Below, in pieces: positions 1 to 7,331 of a stretch of 49,919 bases of DNA. The stretch spans positions 170,456 to 220,374 of the forward strand of contig NZ_JAIQYY010000020.1 of assembly GCF_020181035.1 (NCBI RefSeq), given 5' to 3'. Position 1 is the first letter of the stretch. Every line of letters begins with the position of its first letter. Position numbers and translations under genes: made by a program. The notes beneath the pieces are model-generated. The model did no database searches, had not been told where the DNA came from, and saw only the letters and a program-made list of their open reading frames with translations. The DNA comes from Streptomyces sp. CoH27. GTDB lineage: Bacteria; Actinomycetota; Actinomycetes; Streptomycetales; Streptomycetaceae.

Positions 1-78
1 GAAGGAGAGGTGGACGATCGCCGTCCCGCCCGGCGCGGCGCCGTCTTTTGAGGTGGCCTGGGTTCACGCGTCCGGGAC

Positions 79-116
79 AAAAACACCCCCTGACCATGTT
101 TCCGCAGGTCAGGGGG
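79..116 (-). terminator. Rho-independent terminator of tRNA-Ala
   Basis: A perfect 10-bp inverted repeat (CCCCCTGACC at 86-95, GGTCAGGGGG at 107-116) is followed on the minus strand by TGTTTTTG (A-run at 79-83 on the plus strand). It sits 11 bp beyond the 3' end of the tRNA-Ala gene, so it is the intrinsic terminator of that transcript. Bases 1-78 hold nothing else that can be recognised. Confidence 0.88.
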
Positions 117-126
117 TATATGCGAG

Positions 127-199
127 TGGAGCCTAGGGGAGTCGAACCCCTGACATCCGCCATGCAAAGACGGCGCTCTACCAACTGAGCTAAGGCCCC
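127..199 (-). tRNA. tRNA-Ala (anticodon TGC)
   Basis: Read on the minus strand this is a complete 73-nt cloverleaf. The acceptor stem GGGGCCT pairs with AGGCTCC (one G-T pair), the D arm has AGCTCAGTTGGTAGAGC, the anticodon loop TTTGCAT carries TGC at 166-164, and the T arm has GGTTCGA. The discriminator is A. CCA is not encoded, since the next bases read CT, so it must be added by the CCA-adding enzyme encoded at 42.1-43.5 kb. In other actinobacteria tRNA-Ile and tRNA-Ala follow gyrA side by side; here they are 11.6 kb apart. Confidence 0.97.
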
Positions 200-331
200 A
201 GAAGGGAACGACCGGCCGGAAGGAACCTTGTCCGGCAGGCGTCGCTGACCAGACTACCGGGTCACCCCCCATATCCCGCAAAAAGATTGGGGGTCCCCGC
301 GGATGACCACTCTCCGTAAGATGCTCGGCGT

Positions 332-349
332 GGTTCGCTACAGCGAACC
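332..349. promoter_or_regulatory. Candidate operator upstream of the HTH gene
   Basis: A perfect 8-bp inverted repeat (GGTTCGCT, 2-bp spacer AC, AGCGAACC) lies 33 bp before the ATG at 382. A -10-like TAAGAT is at 316-321, so the palindrome would cover the transcription start. The adjacent gene encodes an HTH protein, which makes autoregulation plausible. The sequence shows the palindrome; its function is inferred. Confidence 0.5.
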
Positions 350-381
350 GCGGTATTCAGGGGAAGCGATGGGGAGACGCA

Positions 382-930
382 ATGGACGCCGCACAGCAGG
401 AAGCCACCGCCAGAGCGCGGGAGCTGCAGCGGAACTGGTACGGGGAGCCGTTGGGGGCGCTCTTCCGTAAGCTCATCGAGGATCTGGGACTCAATCAGGC
501 CCGTCTCGCGGCGGTCCTCGGGCTGTCCGCTCCGATGCTCTCGCAGCTGATGAGCGGCCAGCGGGCCAAGATCGGCAATCCCGCCGTGGTCCAGCGGGTC
601 CAGCTGCTGCAGGAGCTGGCGGCGCAGGTCGCGGACGGCAGCGTCAGCGCCGCCGAGGCGAGCGAGCGCATGGAAGAGATCAAGAAGTCGCAGGGGGGCT
701 CCGTGCTCAGCAACACCACCCACACCACGAGCGGTTCGGGTGCGCCGACCGTCAAGCGGGTGGTCCGCGAGATCCAGTCGCTGCTGCGCTCGGTGGCCGC
801 CGCGGGCGACATCATCGACGCCGCGGACAGCCTCGCCCCGGCCCATCCCGAACTGGCGGAGTTCCTCCGTGTCTACGGCGCCGGCCGCACCTCCGACGCC
901 GTCGCCCACTACCAGTCCCACCAGAGCTGA
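382..930 (+). CDS. Helix-turn-helix DNA-binding protein
   Basis: 182 residues. The region of about residues 24-60 reads as an XRE-like helix-turn-helix: LGLNQARLAAVLGLSAPMLS has the usual Q-x3-A-x3-G-x5-S spacing. Residues 100-125 form a Ser/Thr/Gly-rich linker, and the C-terminal part from about 125 is helical. The ATG at 382 is chosen because GGGGAG lies 5 bp upstream. The gene probably encodes a transcriptional regulator. A palindrome lies just upstream, and a Ser/Thr kinase gene follows 158 bp downstream on the same strand, so the two may be functionally linked (inference). The exact subfamily was not recognised. Confidence 0.85.
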   Translation: MDAAQQEATARARELQRNWYGEPLGALFRKLIEDLGLNQARLAAVLGLSAPMLSQLMSGQRAKIGNPAVVQRVQLLQELAAQVADGSVSAAEASERMEEIKKSQGGSVLSNTTHTTSGSGAPTVKRVVREIQSLLRSVAAAGDIIDAADSLAPAHPELAEFLRVYGAGRTSDAVAHYQSHQS

Positions 931-1088
931 CCCCACGGGGGCAACACGGGGGCCAGTAGCGGTACGGGGGAGAGCCCGGGGGGCAGAGTGACAGCAGGGG
1001 CTGGGGGGTAGCGAGGGGTAGTAGGGGTAGTCAGGGGGCTTGGCGGTCGGGGGGCACGCGGAGCTCGGGGGAGGAGCGGCGCACAGCC

Positions 1089-2516
1089 ATGGGTGAGGTC
1101 TTCGCCGGCCGGTACGAGCTGGCCGACCCGATCGGACGCGGTGGCGTGGGCGCCGTATGGCGTGCCTGGGACCACCGCCGGCGCCGTTATGTGGCCGCGA
1201 AGGTCCTCCAGCAGCGCGACGCCCACTCCCTGCTGCGCTTCGTGCGCGAGCAGGCCCTGCGGATCGACCACCCCCATGTCCTCGCCCCGGCCAGCTGGGC
1301 CGCCGACGACGACAAGGTGCTGTTCACCATGGACCTGGTCGCCGGCGGTTCGCTGGTCCATCTCGTCGGCGACTACGGCCCCCTGCCGCCGGCGTACGTG
1401 TGCACGCTGCTCGACCAGTTGCTGTCCGGTCTCGCCGCCGTCCATGCGGAAGGCGTCATCCACCGGGACATCAAGCCCGCCAACCTCCTCCTCGAAGCCA
1501 CCGGCACCGGCCGGCCCCGGCTGCGGTTGTCCGACTTCGGCATCGCCATGCGGCTCGGCGAACCCCGGCTGACGGAGACCAACCTCGTGGTGGGGACGCC
1601 CGGTTACCTCGCCCCCGAGCAGCTGCTCGGCGCCGAACCCGACTTCCCGGCCGACCTTTTCGCCGTGGGCCTGGTCGCCCTCTACCTCCTCGAAGGCGCC
1701 AAGCCGGACGCCAAGGCGCTGGTGGAGTACTTCGCCGAACACGGCACGCCCGGCCCGCCCAAGGGTGTCCCCGAACCGCTCTGGCAGGTCGTCGCCGGCC
1801 TGCTCCAGCCCGACCCGGCCGCCCGGTTCCGTACCGCCACGGGTGCCCGCAAGGCGCTCGCCTCCGCCGTGGAACTCCTGCCGGAGCCCGATCTCGACGA
1901 CGAGCTGATCGAGATCTTCGACCAACTCGGCCCGCTTCCCTCCGGGTTCGGCCCCGACGGCCCCCTCACCCTGGCCTCCGGGGTGGCCGGGGAACTGCTC
2001 CCGGACACGGACACCGCCTCTGCGGCCGGTCCTGCCAGTCCTGCTGATACGGCCGGTACAACGGGGGATCACGGCCATGTCCGTGGTGATACGCCCACCG
2101 GCACCGGATCCCTCTCGGACACCGGGAGCTTCCGTCTGCCGCCACCCCTGGAGTCCCCGACCCCGACCCCGACCCCGACTCCTGCTCCGACGCCGCTCCC
2201 CGCGCCGGCTCCGGCCCCCGAGCCCCCGTACGTCTCCCCCCACACCCCCCTCCACGGACCGACGGAACCTCTCCCTCCCCCTCCGCCTCTGCCTCCCCAG
2301 CCCCAGCCGGCCCCCTGGGCTGCCGAGCCGTCCATCACCGCGTCGTACACCGCCCGGAACCCGCAGCCGTTCCCGTCCGCCCCCGGACACGGTCGGCGCG
2401 GGCGTCGGGCGCGGCGGGAGCGGCGGCCGGGGCCGCCGGCCAAGGCCGTGATACCGATCCTGCTGCTGGCGCTGGCCTGCTACGCGGTGGGCTTCTGGGC
2501 GCTGGCCCGGGTCTGA
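1089..2516 (+). CDS. Membrane-anchored serine/threonine protein kinase
   Basis: 475 residues, Hanks-type kinase. Visible motifs are the glycine-rich loop GRGGVGAV (16-23), the ATP-binding Lys38 in VAAKV, the catalytic loop HRDIKPANL (125-133), DFG (149-151) and the activation segment GTPGYLAPEQ. The catalytic residues are all present, so the enzyme should be active. After about residue 270 comes a long acidic, then Pro/Thr-rich linker, encoded in part by hexanucleotide repeats near 2156-2180. A single hydrophobic segment (about 452-473) ends the protein, so the kinase faces the cytoplasm and has almost no extracellular sensor; PASTA domains are absent. The ATG at 1089 has a GGGGGAGGAG ribosome-binding site. 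Its 3' end overlaps the convergent gene at 2480-3844 by 37 bp. Its substrate is unknown. Confidence 0.95.
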   Translation: MGEVFAGRYELADPIGRGGVGAVWRAWDHRRRRYVAAKVLQQRDAHSLLRFVREQALRIDHPHVLAPASWAADDDKVLFTMDLVAGGSLVHLVGDYGPLPPAYVCTLLDQLLSGLAAVHAEGVIHRDIKPANLLLEATGTGRPRLRLSDFGIAMRLGEPRLTETNLVVGTPGYLAPEQLLGAEPDFPADLFAVGLVALYLLEGAKPDAKALVEYFAEHGTPGPPKGVPEPLWQVVAGLLQPDPAARFRTATGARKALASAVELLPEPDLDDELIEIFDQLGPLPSGFGPDGPLTLASGVAGELLPDTDTASAAGPASPADTAGTTGDHGHVRGDTPTGTGSLSDTGSFRLPPPLESPTPTPTPTPAPTPLPAPAPAPEPPYVSPHTPLHGPTEPLPPPPPLPPQPQPAPWAAEPSITASYTARNPQPFPSAPGHGRRGRRARRERRPGPPAKAVIPILLLALACYAVGFWALARV

Positions 2517-3844
2517 GGCCGGCGGGCCGCCAGCGTCCACGCGCCGAGCCCCAGCAGGAGCAGCGTGCCCAGGCCGATGCCACCGGCCGCGACCAGCTTC
2601 ATCACCGGATCACCCCCGCCCCCGGTGCCCTCCGCTCCCGCCACACCTGCGCCGCCCCCGGCGAGCGCGGCCGCCCGGTCCTGGTCCGTGACCGTGAAGA
2701 CGTCCGTGGGCACGGGCCGGCCGGCGTACTCCGGCCCCGCGTGCGCCTGCCCGGTCACCCGGACCCGCAGCGTCACGGGGAACGGCCCCTGCCCGAACGT
2801 GCCGGTCAGCCGCTCGCTGAGGTGCAGGACCAGGTAGTAGTCACCGGCGAACCGCACGGAGGTCACCGCGGCGGGGACGGCGTAGCGGTTGGCGTACTCC
2901 ACCGGTGGGACGGGGGCGAGCACGGCGGACTTCCCGGTGCCGGTGTAGCCGAGCGCGGTGTCCTCGACGTAGCCGCGGACGGGGTTGTGGAGAGAGAGCT
3001 CCAGGGCGCCGCCGACATAGCCGTGGCCCGTGGAACCGCCGAGCTCGGCGGAGGCGTGCAGTTGCCGGCCCCAGTCGAGCGGCACCTTGTAGAACCGGGT
3101 CTCGCCGGGCGTCAGTTCGGTGCGCCAGACGCCCTGGCCCAGCGGGCGGGCGAAGGCGAAACCGGTGCCGCCGGAGCGTTCCACCGGCGCCCCGCCGAGC
3201 GGCTCGGGCGTGGCGGAGTCCCAGGTCTCCGGCGCCGTGGTGGCCCCGGCGTGCGCCGGGCGGGGTTCGGTGGCGGGCGCGAGCTCCAGGTCCCAGGGCC
3301 CGGCGGAGGAGACGCCCCCGGTGGCGAGGCGCTGGACGGTCACGTAGTACGTCCCGCCGCCCTGGCACACCGAGTGGCCGGGCTCGCGCTGCCCGAGCGC
3401 GGTGACCGGGCGGGGGCTGAGTCCGGCGCCGAAGCGGGCGTCGGCATAGGAGCAGCGGGTGCCGCGCGCGTCCTGGACCGTGACGCTGATGCCGTCGGTG
3501 CTGGTGACGGTCGCGTTCGCGGGGGGTACGGCGGTGACGGGGACGTACGCCGTGTCGGCGGCCGCGAGCCGGAGGCGGTAGTAGAGCGTGCCGTCGCCCG
3601 GCAGGGAGCTGCGGTAGACGCGGCCGGCCGCCAGCCGTCCGGCGGCGGCGGGGGCCTGCCCGCCGGCGACCACGGACGCACCGGGCGCGAAGGCGTACGG
3701 CGTGTCGTCGGCGGCGGCCGCCGTGGCGCCGGGCAGCGTGACCAGGGCGCACAGCCCCGGCAGCAGCAGAGCCGGCCACCACACCGTTCGTCGCCTGCGC
3801 CCGAGCCTCAGCCTGAGCCTCGACGTCAGCCATCGCCCCCGCAC
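2480..3844 (-). CDS. Secreted, C-terminally membrane-anchored protein of unknown function
   Basis: About 454 residues from a GTG at 3844, which has GGGGAGG 7 bp upstream; a longer in-frame ATG at 3967 lacks such a site. The N-terminus is Arg-rich and followed by a hydrophobic segment (WWPALLLPGLCALVTLPGA) ending in an Ala-rich cleavage region, a typical signal peptide. The mature part is rich in Gly, Thr and aromatic beta-type segments, with cysteines in CSYAD and VCQGGG. A Gly-rich stretch precedes a C-terminal membrane helix (GIGLGTLLLLGLGAWTLA) and a basic tail. It therefore looks like a cell-surface protein. No enzyme motif was recognised. It converges on and overlaps the kinase gene. Confidence 0.85.
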   Translation of the reverse strand: MRGRWLTSRLRLRLGRRRRTVWWPALLLPGLCALVTLPGATAAAADDTPYAFAPGASVVAGGQAPAAAGRLAAGRVYRSSLPGDGTLYYRLRLAAADTAYVPVTAVPPANATVTSTDGISVTVQDARGTRCSYADARFGAGLSPRPVTALGQREPGHSVCQGGGTYYVTVQRLATGGVSSAGPWDLELAPATEPRPAHAGATTAPETWDSATPEPLGGAPVERSGGTGFAFARPLGQGVWRTELTPGETRFYKVPLDWGRQLHASAELGGSTGHGYVGGALELSLHNPVRGYVEDTALGYTGTGKSAVLAPVPPVEYANRYAVPAAVTSVRFAGDYYLVLHLSERLTGTFGQGPFPVTLRVRVTGQAHAGPEYAGRPVPTDVFTVTDQDRAAALAGGGAGVAGAEGTGGGGDPVMKLVAAGGIGLGTLLLLGLGAWTLAARRPQTRASAQKPTA

Positions 3845-4045
3845 GTGCCGGCCTCCCCAGTCGTCGCCCGCCGCGTTGTCACCGCCGTACCGGACCGTTG
3901 CCCATCCTGCCCCGTGCGTCCCTGCGCCATCCGGGGAACGCGTGCGGCCGTCCGAAAAGCCCGGCACCGCTCAGCGGGAGGCGTACGACGGCGCGTCGGC
4001 CCGCAGAAGCGCTTACCGCGCCCCGCGCGCCCCCGCAAACGCAGA

Positions 4046-4071
4046 ACCCCGGCCGCTTCGGCGACCGGGGT
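4046..4071 (-). terminator. Hairpin downstream of the small membrane protein gene
   Basis: ACCCCGG (4046-4052) and CCGGGGT (4065-4071) are perfect inverted repeats with an additional inner CCG/CGG pairing. It lies 25 bp after the stop codon of the minus-strand gene at 4096-4224. No T-run follows, so it is a hairpin terminator of the type common in Streptomyces. Confidence 0.55.
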
Positions 4072-4095
4072 CTGTTCAGATTCTGGTATCGGCAC

Positions 4096-4224
4096 TCACG
4101 AACCCGTGGGCACGGAGTCAGTCGCCTCCGTCCACAGGTCCTGCTCGGCGCGATCCGCCTGGATCTGGCGGTACACGAGGAGCCCGCCGATGGCGGCCAG
4201 TGCGACCAGGAGCAGCTTCTTCAC
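4096..4224 (-). CDS. Small single-pass membrane protein, DLW motif
   Basis: 42 residues starting at the GTG at 4224, preceded by AAGACGAGG. The protein begins with two lysines, continues with one hydrophobic helix (LLLVALAAIGGLLVYRQ) and ends in a short charged tail containing AEQDLWTEATD. The same frame is open upstream to 4389, but that part has no ribosome-binding site and an unlike composition. Small conserved streptomycete proteins with this layout are familiar, but I know of no function. Confidence 0.75.
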   Translation of the reverse strand: MKKLLLVALAAIGGLLVYRQIQADRAEQDLWTEATDSVPTGS

Positions 4225-4582
4225 CGCGCGACCTCGTCTTTCCTTGACGTAGGGGACCTCTGGCGCCCGACTATACACACCGGCCGATATCAATCGGTGA
4301 CCTGCGTCCCGGCCCAACTCCCGCCTCCTGGAGCTCGATAGGGCAGGTCCGGGGCAGGTCCGCGGCCGATCCGATCGGAGGGTGATCACACCTCCACGGG
4401 CGGTTACGTCACCCCTCTCCGCCCTCTCTCACCAAGCTTTGGGGTTTTCGGACCCGCTTACCGCCATCCGAGTGGTGTTCATCGGAACATCGACGCGCCA
4501 CGGGCGTCGGTCCCCCACTTCGCGATCCGCATACACATCATGAGGAAAGTACGCAAATCGCCCAACCCGAAAGTGAGGGGCC
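4225..4582. other. Intergenic region between divergent small genes
   Basis: 358 bp between the minus-strand small membrane protein gene and the plus-strand secreted protein gene. The stretch is less GC-rich than its surroundings (for example around 4430-4560), as expected for promoters. I see no gene and no certain promoter hexamers. Confidence 0.6.
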
Positions 4583-4930
4583 ATGACCCAGAACAAGGTC
4601 ATGAAGCTGTGGACCGCCATCGTCACCGCCTTCCTCGCGTTGTGCACGGCGCTCGGACTCGTCACCGCCACCACCGCCACGACCGCGGCGGCCGCGCCCC
4701 TGACCGAGACCCCCGGCACCGGCACCGCGCAGCGGACCGTCCCGACGAACCCGGCGGCACACCACTGGCTCTGGTCCCACGCCAGGGCCCTGCCCCCCAC
4801 GATGAAGCAGCGGATCCGAGCCGAGGCCCACGGCAAGACCCCCAGTTGCCGGCACCGGCCCCTCGACTCGACGGAAGCGGAGAGCACGGCGGCCTTCGAC
4901 CACCCCTCGGCGGGCACCCTCGACTGCTGA
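4583..4930 (+). CDS. Small secreted protein
   Basis: 115 residues. The ATG at 4583 has GTGAGGGG immediately upstream. The N-terminus (a Lys-containing start, then AIVTAFLALCTALGLV and an Ala-rich stretch) is a signal peptide with likely cleavage around residue 39. The mature part is about 75 residues, hydrophilic, with one Cys in PSCRHR and one as the very last residue, so a single disulphide is possible. An internal in-frame ATG at 4601 is an alternative start. No family was recognised. A strong hairpin follows at 5010-5037. Confidence 0.8.
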   Translation: MTQNKVMKLWTAIVTAFLALCTALGLVTATTATTAAAAPLTETPGTGTAQRTVPTNPAAHHWLWSHARALPPTMKQRIRAEAHGKTPSCRHRPLDSTEAESTAAFDHPSAGTLDC

Positions 4931-5009
4931 GCAGGCCCCTTCAGCAGCACCGCAGCCGTCTCGACGAACCAGGCGACTTGCGTACCCATCCGTTCAGTCG
5001 ACACGGAAC

Positions 5010-5037
5010 GACCCCCGGCCGGACCCGGCCGGGGGTC
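5010..5037 (+). terminator. Hairpin terminator after the small secreted protein gene
   Basis: Perfect 11-bp inverted repeat: GACCCCCGGCC at 5010-5020 and GGCCGGGGGTC at 5027-5037, with a 6-nt loop. It is followed by TCGCGTT, without a T-run. It separates the small secreted protein gene from the glycosyltransferase gene. Confidence 0.7.
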
Positions 5038-5105
5038 TCGCGTTGTCGCCACTCCCCGCCTGGGAGGATGGACGACGAACGCCAGCACCCCAGAACGACT
5101 CCCCC

Positions 5106-5130
5106 ACGAGACACACGAGACACACGAGAC
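5106..5130 (+). repeat. Nine-base tandem repeat in the glycosyltransferase leader
   Basis: ACGAGACAC is repeated with a period of 9 bp; copies begin at 5106, 5115 and 5124, the last one partial. The array ends just before the AAAGGTGGTGAG ribosome-binding site of the gene starting at 5149, so changes in copy number would alter leader length. Function unknown. Confidence 0.75.
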
Positions 5131-5148
5131 AAAGGTGGTGAGCCTGTC

Positions 5149-5925
5149 GTGATCCGGCGCGTCACCGTCGTCACCGCTGTCCACGGCCCGTCCGCGCCGT
5201 TCCTGCCGGACGCCTACGCGTCGCTGAGCGAGCAGCGGCTCCCCGACGGCTGGGAGTGGGAGTGGGTGATCCAGCAGGACGGCACGACGGACGAGGTGCG
5301 CCCCTACGTCCCCGACGACCCGCGCGTGAGTTTCCGGCAGGGCCGGCCGGGCGGTCCCGGGGTCGCCCGGACGATCGCGCTGGCGCACGCCGAGGGCGTG
5401 TACGTCAGGGTGCTGGACGCCGACGACCTGCTCACCCCGGGCGCACTCGCCCGTGACGTGGCCGTACTGGAGGCCGACCGCACCGTCGGCTGGACCACCT
5501 CCCGGGTCCTGGACCTGCTGCCTGACGGCTCCACGGCCGGCTTTCCCGGCGATCCGGACGACGGCCCGCTCGAACGCGGTGTCGTGCTCGCCCACTGGAG
5601 CCGCAGCGACTTCCGCGCGCCGGTCCACCCGGCGACCCTGTGCGTCCGCCGGGACCTGCTGATCGCCCTGGGCGGCTGGATGGCCCTGCCTGCCTCCGAG
5701 GACACGGGCCTGCTGCTGGCGCTGAACGCGGTGAGCCGCGGCTGGTTCTCGGCGGAGGTCGGTCTGCTGTACCGCAAGTGGGAGGGGCAGGCGACCGGCC
5801 AGGCCTCCCACGTCGAACCCGCCGAACGCGCGGCCCGGATGGCGGTGGCGGAGGCCAGGGCGCGGGAACTGGCCGACCTGGGCTGGGCCTATCCGCCCGC
5901 GCTGCCGGGCCCCGACGCCTCCTGA
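5149..5925 (+). CDS. Glycosyltransferase, GT2-like
   Basis: 258 residues from the GTG at 5149, which has GGTGGTGAG upstream; the frame is open further upstream but crosses the tandem repeat and terminator. The fold is that of a family-2 (GT-A) glycosyltransferase: an initial beta strand VTVVTAVHG, QQDGTTDEV, PGVARTIALAHAEG and the nucleotide-binding DADD (residues 90-93). PASEDTGLLLAL is the likely equivalent of the catalytic ED motif. There are no membrane helices, so it acts in the cytoplasm. Donor and acceptor are unknown. It converges with the ferredoxin gene, only 16 bp apart. Confidence 0.85.
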   Translation: MIRRVTVVTAVHGPSAPFLPDAYASLSEQRLPDGWEWEWVIQQDGTTDEVRPYVPDDPRVSFRQGRPGGPGVARTIALAHAEGVYVRVLDADDLLTPGALARDVAVLEADRTVGWTTSRVLDLLPDGSTAGFPGDPDDGPLERGVVLAHWSRSDFRAPVHPATLCVRRDLLIALGGWMALPASEDTGLLLALNAVSRGWFSAEVGLLYRKWEGQATGQASHVEPAERAARMAVAEARARELADLGWAYPPALPGPDAS

Positions 5926-5941
5926 GGCCTGCTCCGTGGAC

Positions 5942-6139
5942 CTACTCCGCCGCTCCGCCGAGCACGATCGCCTGCGACGGGCACTTCTCCGCCGCTTCCC
6001 GCACCTCAGGGTCGTCGCCGGACTCCGCGCGGCCGGGCCGTACGACGCCGTACCCGTCCTCGAACGCGAACACGGCCGGCGCCCGGTGCGCGCACTCGGC
6101 GGAGCCGTAGCACAGGGCGCGGTCGACGGAGACCTTCAT
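5942..6139 (-). CDS. Ferredoxin, 3Fe-4S type
   Basis: 65 residues, a usual length for the single-cluster ferredoxins that serve streptomycete cytochromes P450. Cysteines are at 10, 16 and 53 in CYGSAEC and CPSQAI, which is the three-cysteine pattern of a [3Fe-4S] cluster. The ATG at 6139 has CTGGAGGA upstream. It lies 92 bp after the hypothetical gene 6232-6702 on the same strand and probably shares its promoter and the palindrome at 6743-6765. No P450 gene is adjacent, so the redox partner is unknown. Confidence 0.93.
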   Translation of the reverse strand: MKVSVDRALCYGSAECAHRAPAVFAFEDGYGVVRPGRAESGDDPEVREAAEKCPSQAIVLGGAAE

Positions 6140-6231
6140 GCGTCCTCCAGTCGTCGGTGATGACGTCGACTTCCAGGACGTCACTGCCCCACGAAGCGCG
6201 CGCCGAACCGGACCCACCCGTCGCCCTCGTC

Positions 6232-6702
6232 CTAGCGCTGCCCGCCCGCGGCCGAGAGCCAGTGGGCCACTCGGCGGACCGTGGGCTCGTCCAGCAGGTC
6301 GGCCATCGCCCGGACCGCCTCGTCGTCCTCGGGGCTCAGGTCGTACAGGCCCGCCGTGCCCAGCGCGGCCATCAGCACCTGGTGACGGCGGTCCGTCATG
6401 CGTTCCGCGAGCTTGGCCGGTGCGGCGGCGGGTCCGGGCCCGTCGGCCGGGGCGGCGGGCGCCTTGGCGGACGGGGTGCCGTAGAGGCGCCAGGCGCCGT
6501 CGCCGGGCCCCCACAGCGCGACCGTGGCCTCCTCGCCGCGCGCCCGCACGGTCCTGGTCATGTCCGCGACGGCGTAGAGCACGGGAGCCCGGTCCGGGGA
6601 CTCGGCGGCCACCGTCCAGGAGTCCTGTGCGGGCTGATGGAACAGAGCGACCCAGCGCGGGGCGCCGTGCGGGCACGGGGGCCGCTTCTCCGCCTTCTCC
6701 AT
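6232..6702 (-). CDS. Hypothetical protein next to the ferredoxin gene
   Basis: 156 residues from the ATG at 6702, which has AAGGGGTGAG upstream; a further in-frame ATG at 6744 lies inside the palindrome and is rejected. The first half has Cys-Pro-His (PPCPHGAPRW) and alternating strands (APVLYAVADMTRTV, ATVALWGPGDGAWRLYG). An Ala/Pro linker follows, then a helical C-terminus (YDLSPEDDEAVRAMADLLD and VRRVAHWLSA). No family was recognised. Co-orientation with the ferredoxin suggests a common transcript. Confidence 0.75.
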   Translation of the reverse strand: MEKAEKRPPCPHGAPRWVALFHQPAQDSWTVAAESPDRAPVLYAVADMTRTVRARGEEATVALWGPGDGAWRLYGTPSAKAPAAPADGPGPAAAPAKLAERMTDRRHQVLMAALGTAGLYDLSPEDDEAVRAMADLLDEPTVRRVAHWLSAAGGQR

Positions 6703-6742
6703 GACACTCACCCCTTCGGGGACAGCCGGCCGGGGCGGCACC

Positions 6743-6765
6743 ATATCTGACGATGCGTCAGATAT
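6743..6765. promoter_or_regulatory. Perfect palindromic operator upstream of the ferredoxin operon
   Basis: Half-sites ATATCTGACG (6743-6752) and CGTCAGATAT (6756-6765) are exact reverse complements around a 3-bp centre. The site lies 41 bp upstream of the ATG at 6702. Long symmetric sites with TGACG/CGTCA halves are typical of dimeric repressors such as the TetR family. The regulator is not encoded next to it. The palindrome is directly visible; its role is inferred. Confidence 0.7.
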
Positions 6766-6802
6766 CCAGGGCGCTGCCCGCGCGGCGACTCGGTCCGGGC
6801 GG

Positions 6803-6853
6803 CGGAACGGCCGACTGGATCCGGACGGAACGGCCGACCGGATCCGGGCGGAA
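6803..6853. repeat. 23-bp tandem repeat, 2.2 copies
   Basis: Copies begin with CGGAACGGCCGACYGGATCC at 6803 and 6826, and a partial third copy begins at 6849. The two full copies differ at two positions. Function unknown. Confidence 0.8.
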
Positions 6854-6915
6854 TGAAGGTGTCAGGGTGAAAAGTGAAGGATGAGTCTTGTAGGAGACCG
6901 GTATGAGTCCGCCGC

Positions 6916-6961
6916 CCGTTCGGCACCGGTCCCTCCCCTCGTGGGGACCGGTGCCGAACGG
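6916..6961. repeat. Long perfect hairpin
   Basis: The 18-bp arms CCGTTCGGCACCGGTCCC (6916-6933) and their exact reverse complement (6944-6961) flank a 10-nt loop. There is no T-run on either side, and both flanking genes are transcribed away from it, so it does not terminate either of them. Confidence 0.85.
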
Positions 6962-7331
6962 TGCGGGGCTGCCAACCCGTGACGCGTCGGCTCGTCACGA
7001 GTCGCGGAAGGGGAGCCGGTTCCTGGAGTGGTCGCGGAATCACGCGACGGCCTCGCTGCCGCTCCCTGCCTGCTGCGGGGCCCGCTCGCGGGTCCCCGGT
7101 GGAAGTTGACCGAGATCTTTCGGCAAAGCGGTCGGTCGGCTCGCGTCCCAGGCCCGTGGCCTGTCCGGACGGTGTGTGACGGATCCGCTACCGGGTCCGG
7201 ATCCTGCCATCTGTTGCCGTCGGCGAGGAGGTTCCGGCCTCCGGTCCGGTGCTTATTCGCAGGTCAGGCGTATAAGGTGAGTTTTCCGGTCCGGACGTCC
7301 AGATGCGGGGGGAAAGAAAAGGGGAGGGGCC

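Larger units (their letters stand above)
6766..7331. other. Intergenic region rich in small repeats
   Basis: 566 bp between the divergent hypothetical gene and the STAND-WD40 gene. It holds a 23-bp tandem repeat (6803-6853), an 18-bp-stem hairpin (6916-6961) and a weaker 7-bp inverted repeat (CGTGACG 6978-6984, CGTCACG 6993-6999). No coding sequence with a credible start was found. The last 80 bp are less GC-rich and include TATAAG at about 7271, which may belong to the promoter of the gene at 7332. Confidence 0.6.

Noticed and set aside
2156..2180. Hexanucleotide repeat in the kinase gene as a possible regulatory array
   Set aside because: It is an in-frame Pro-Thr linker repeat, also seen near 49553-49570 in the PBP tail, and is explained by protein low complexity.
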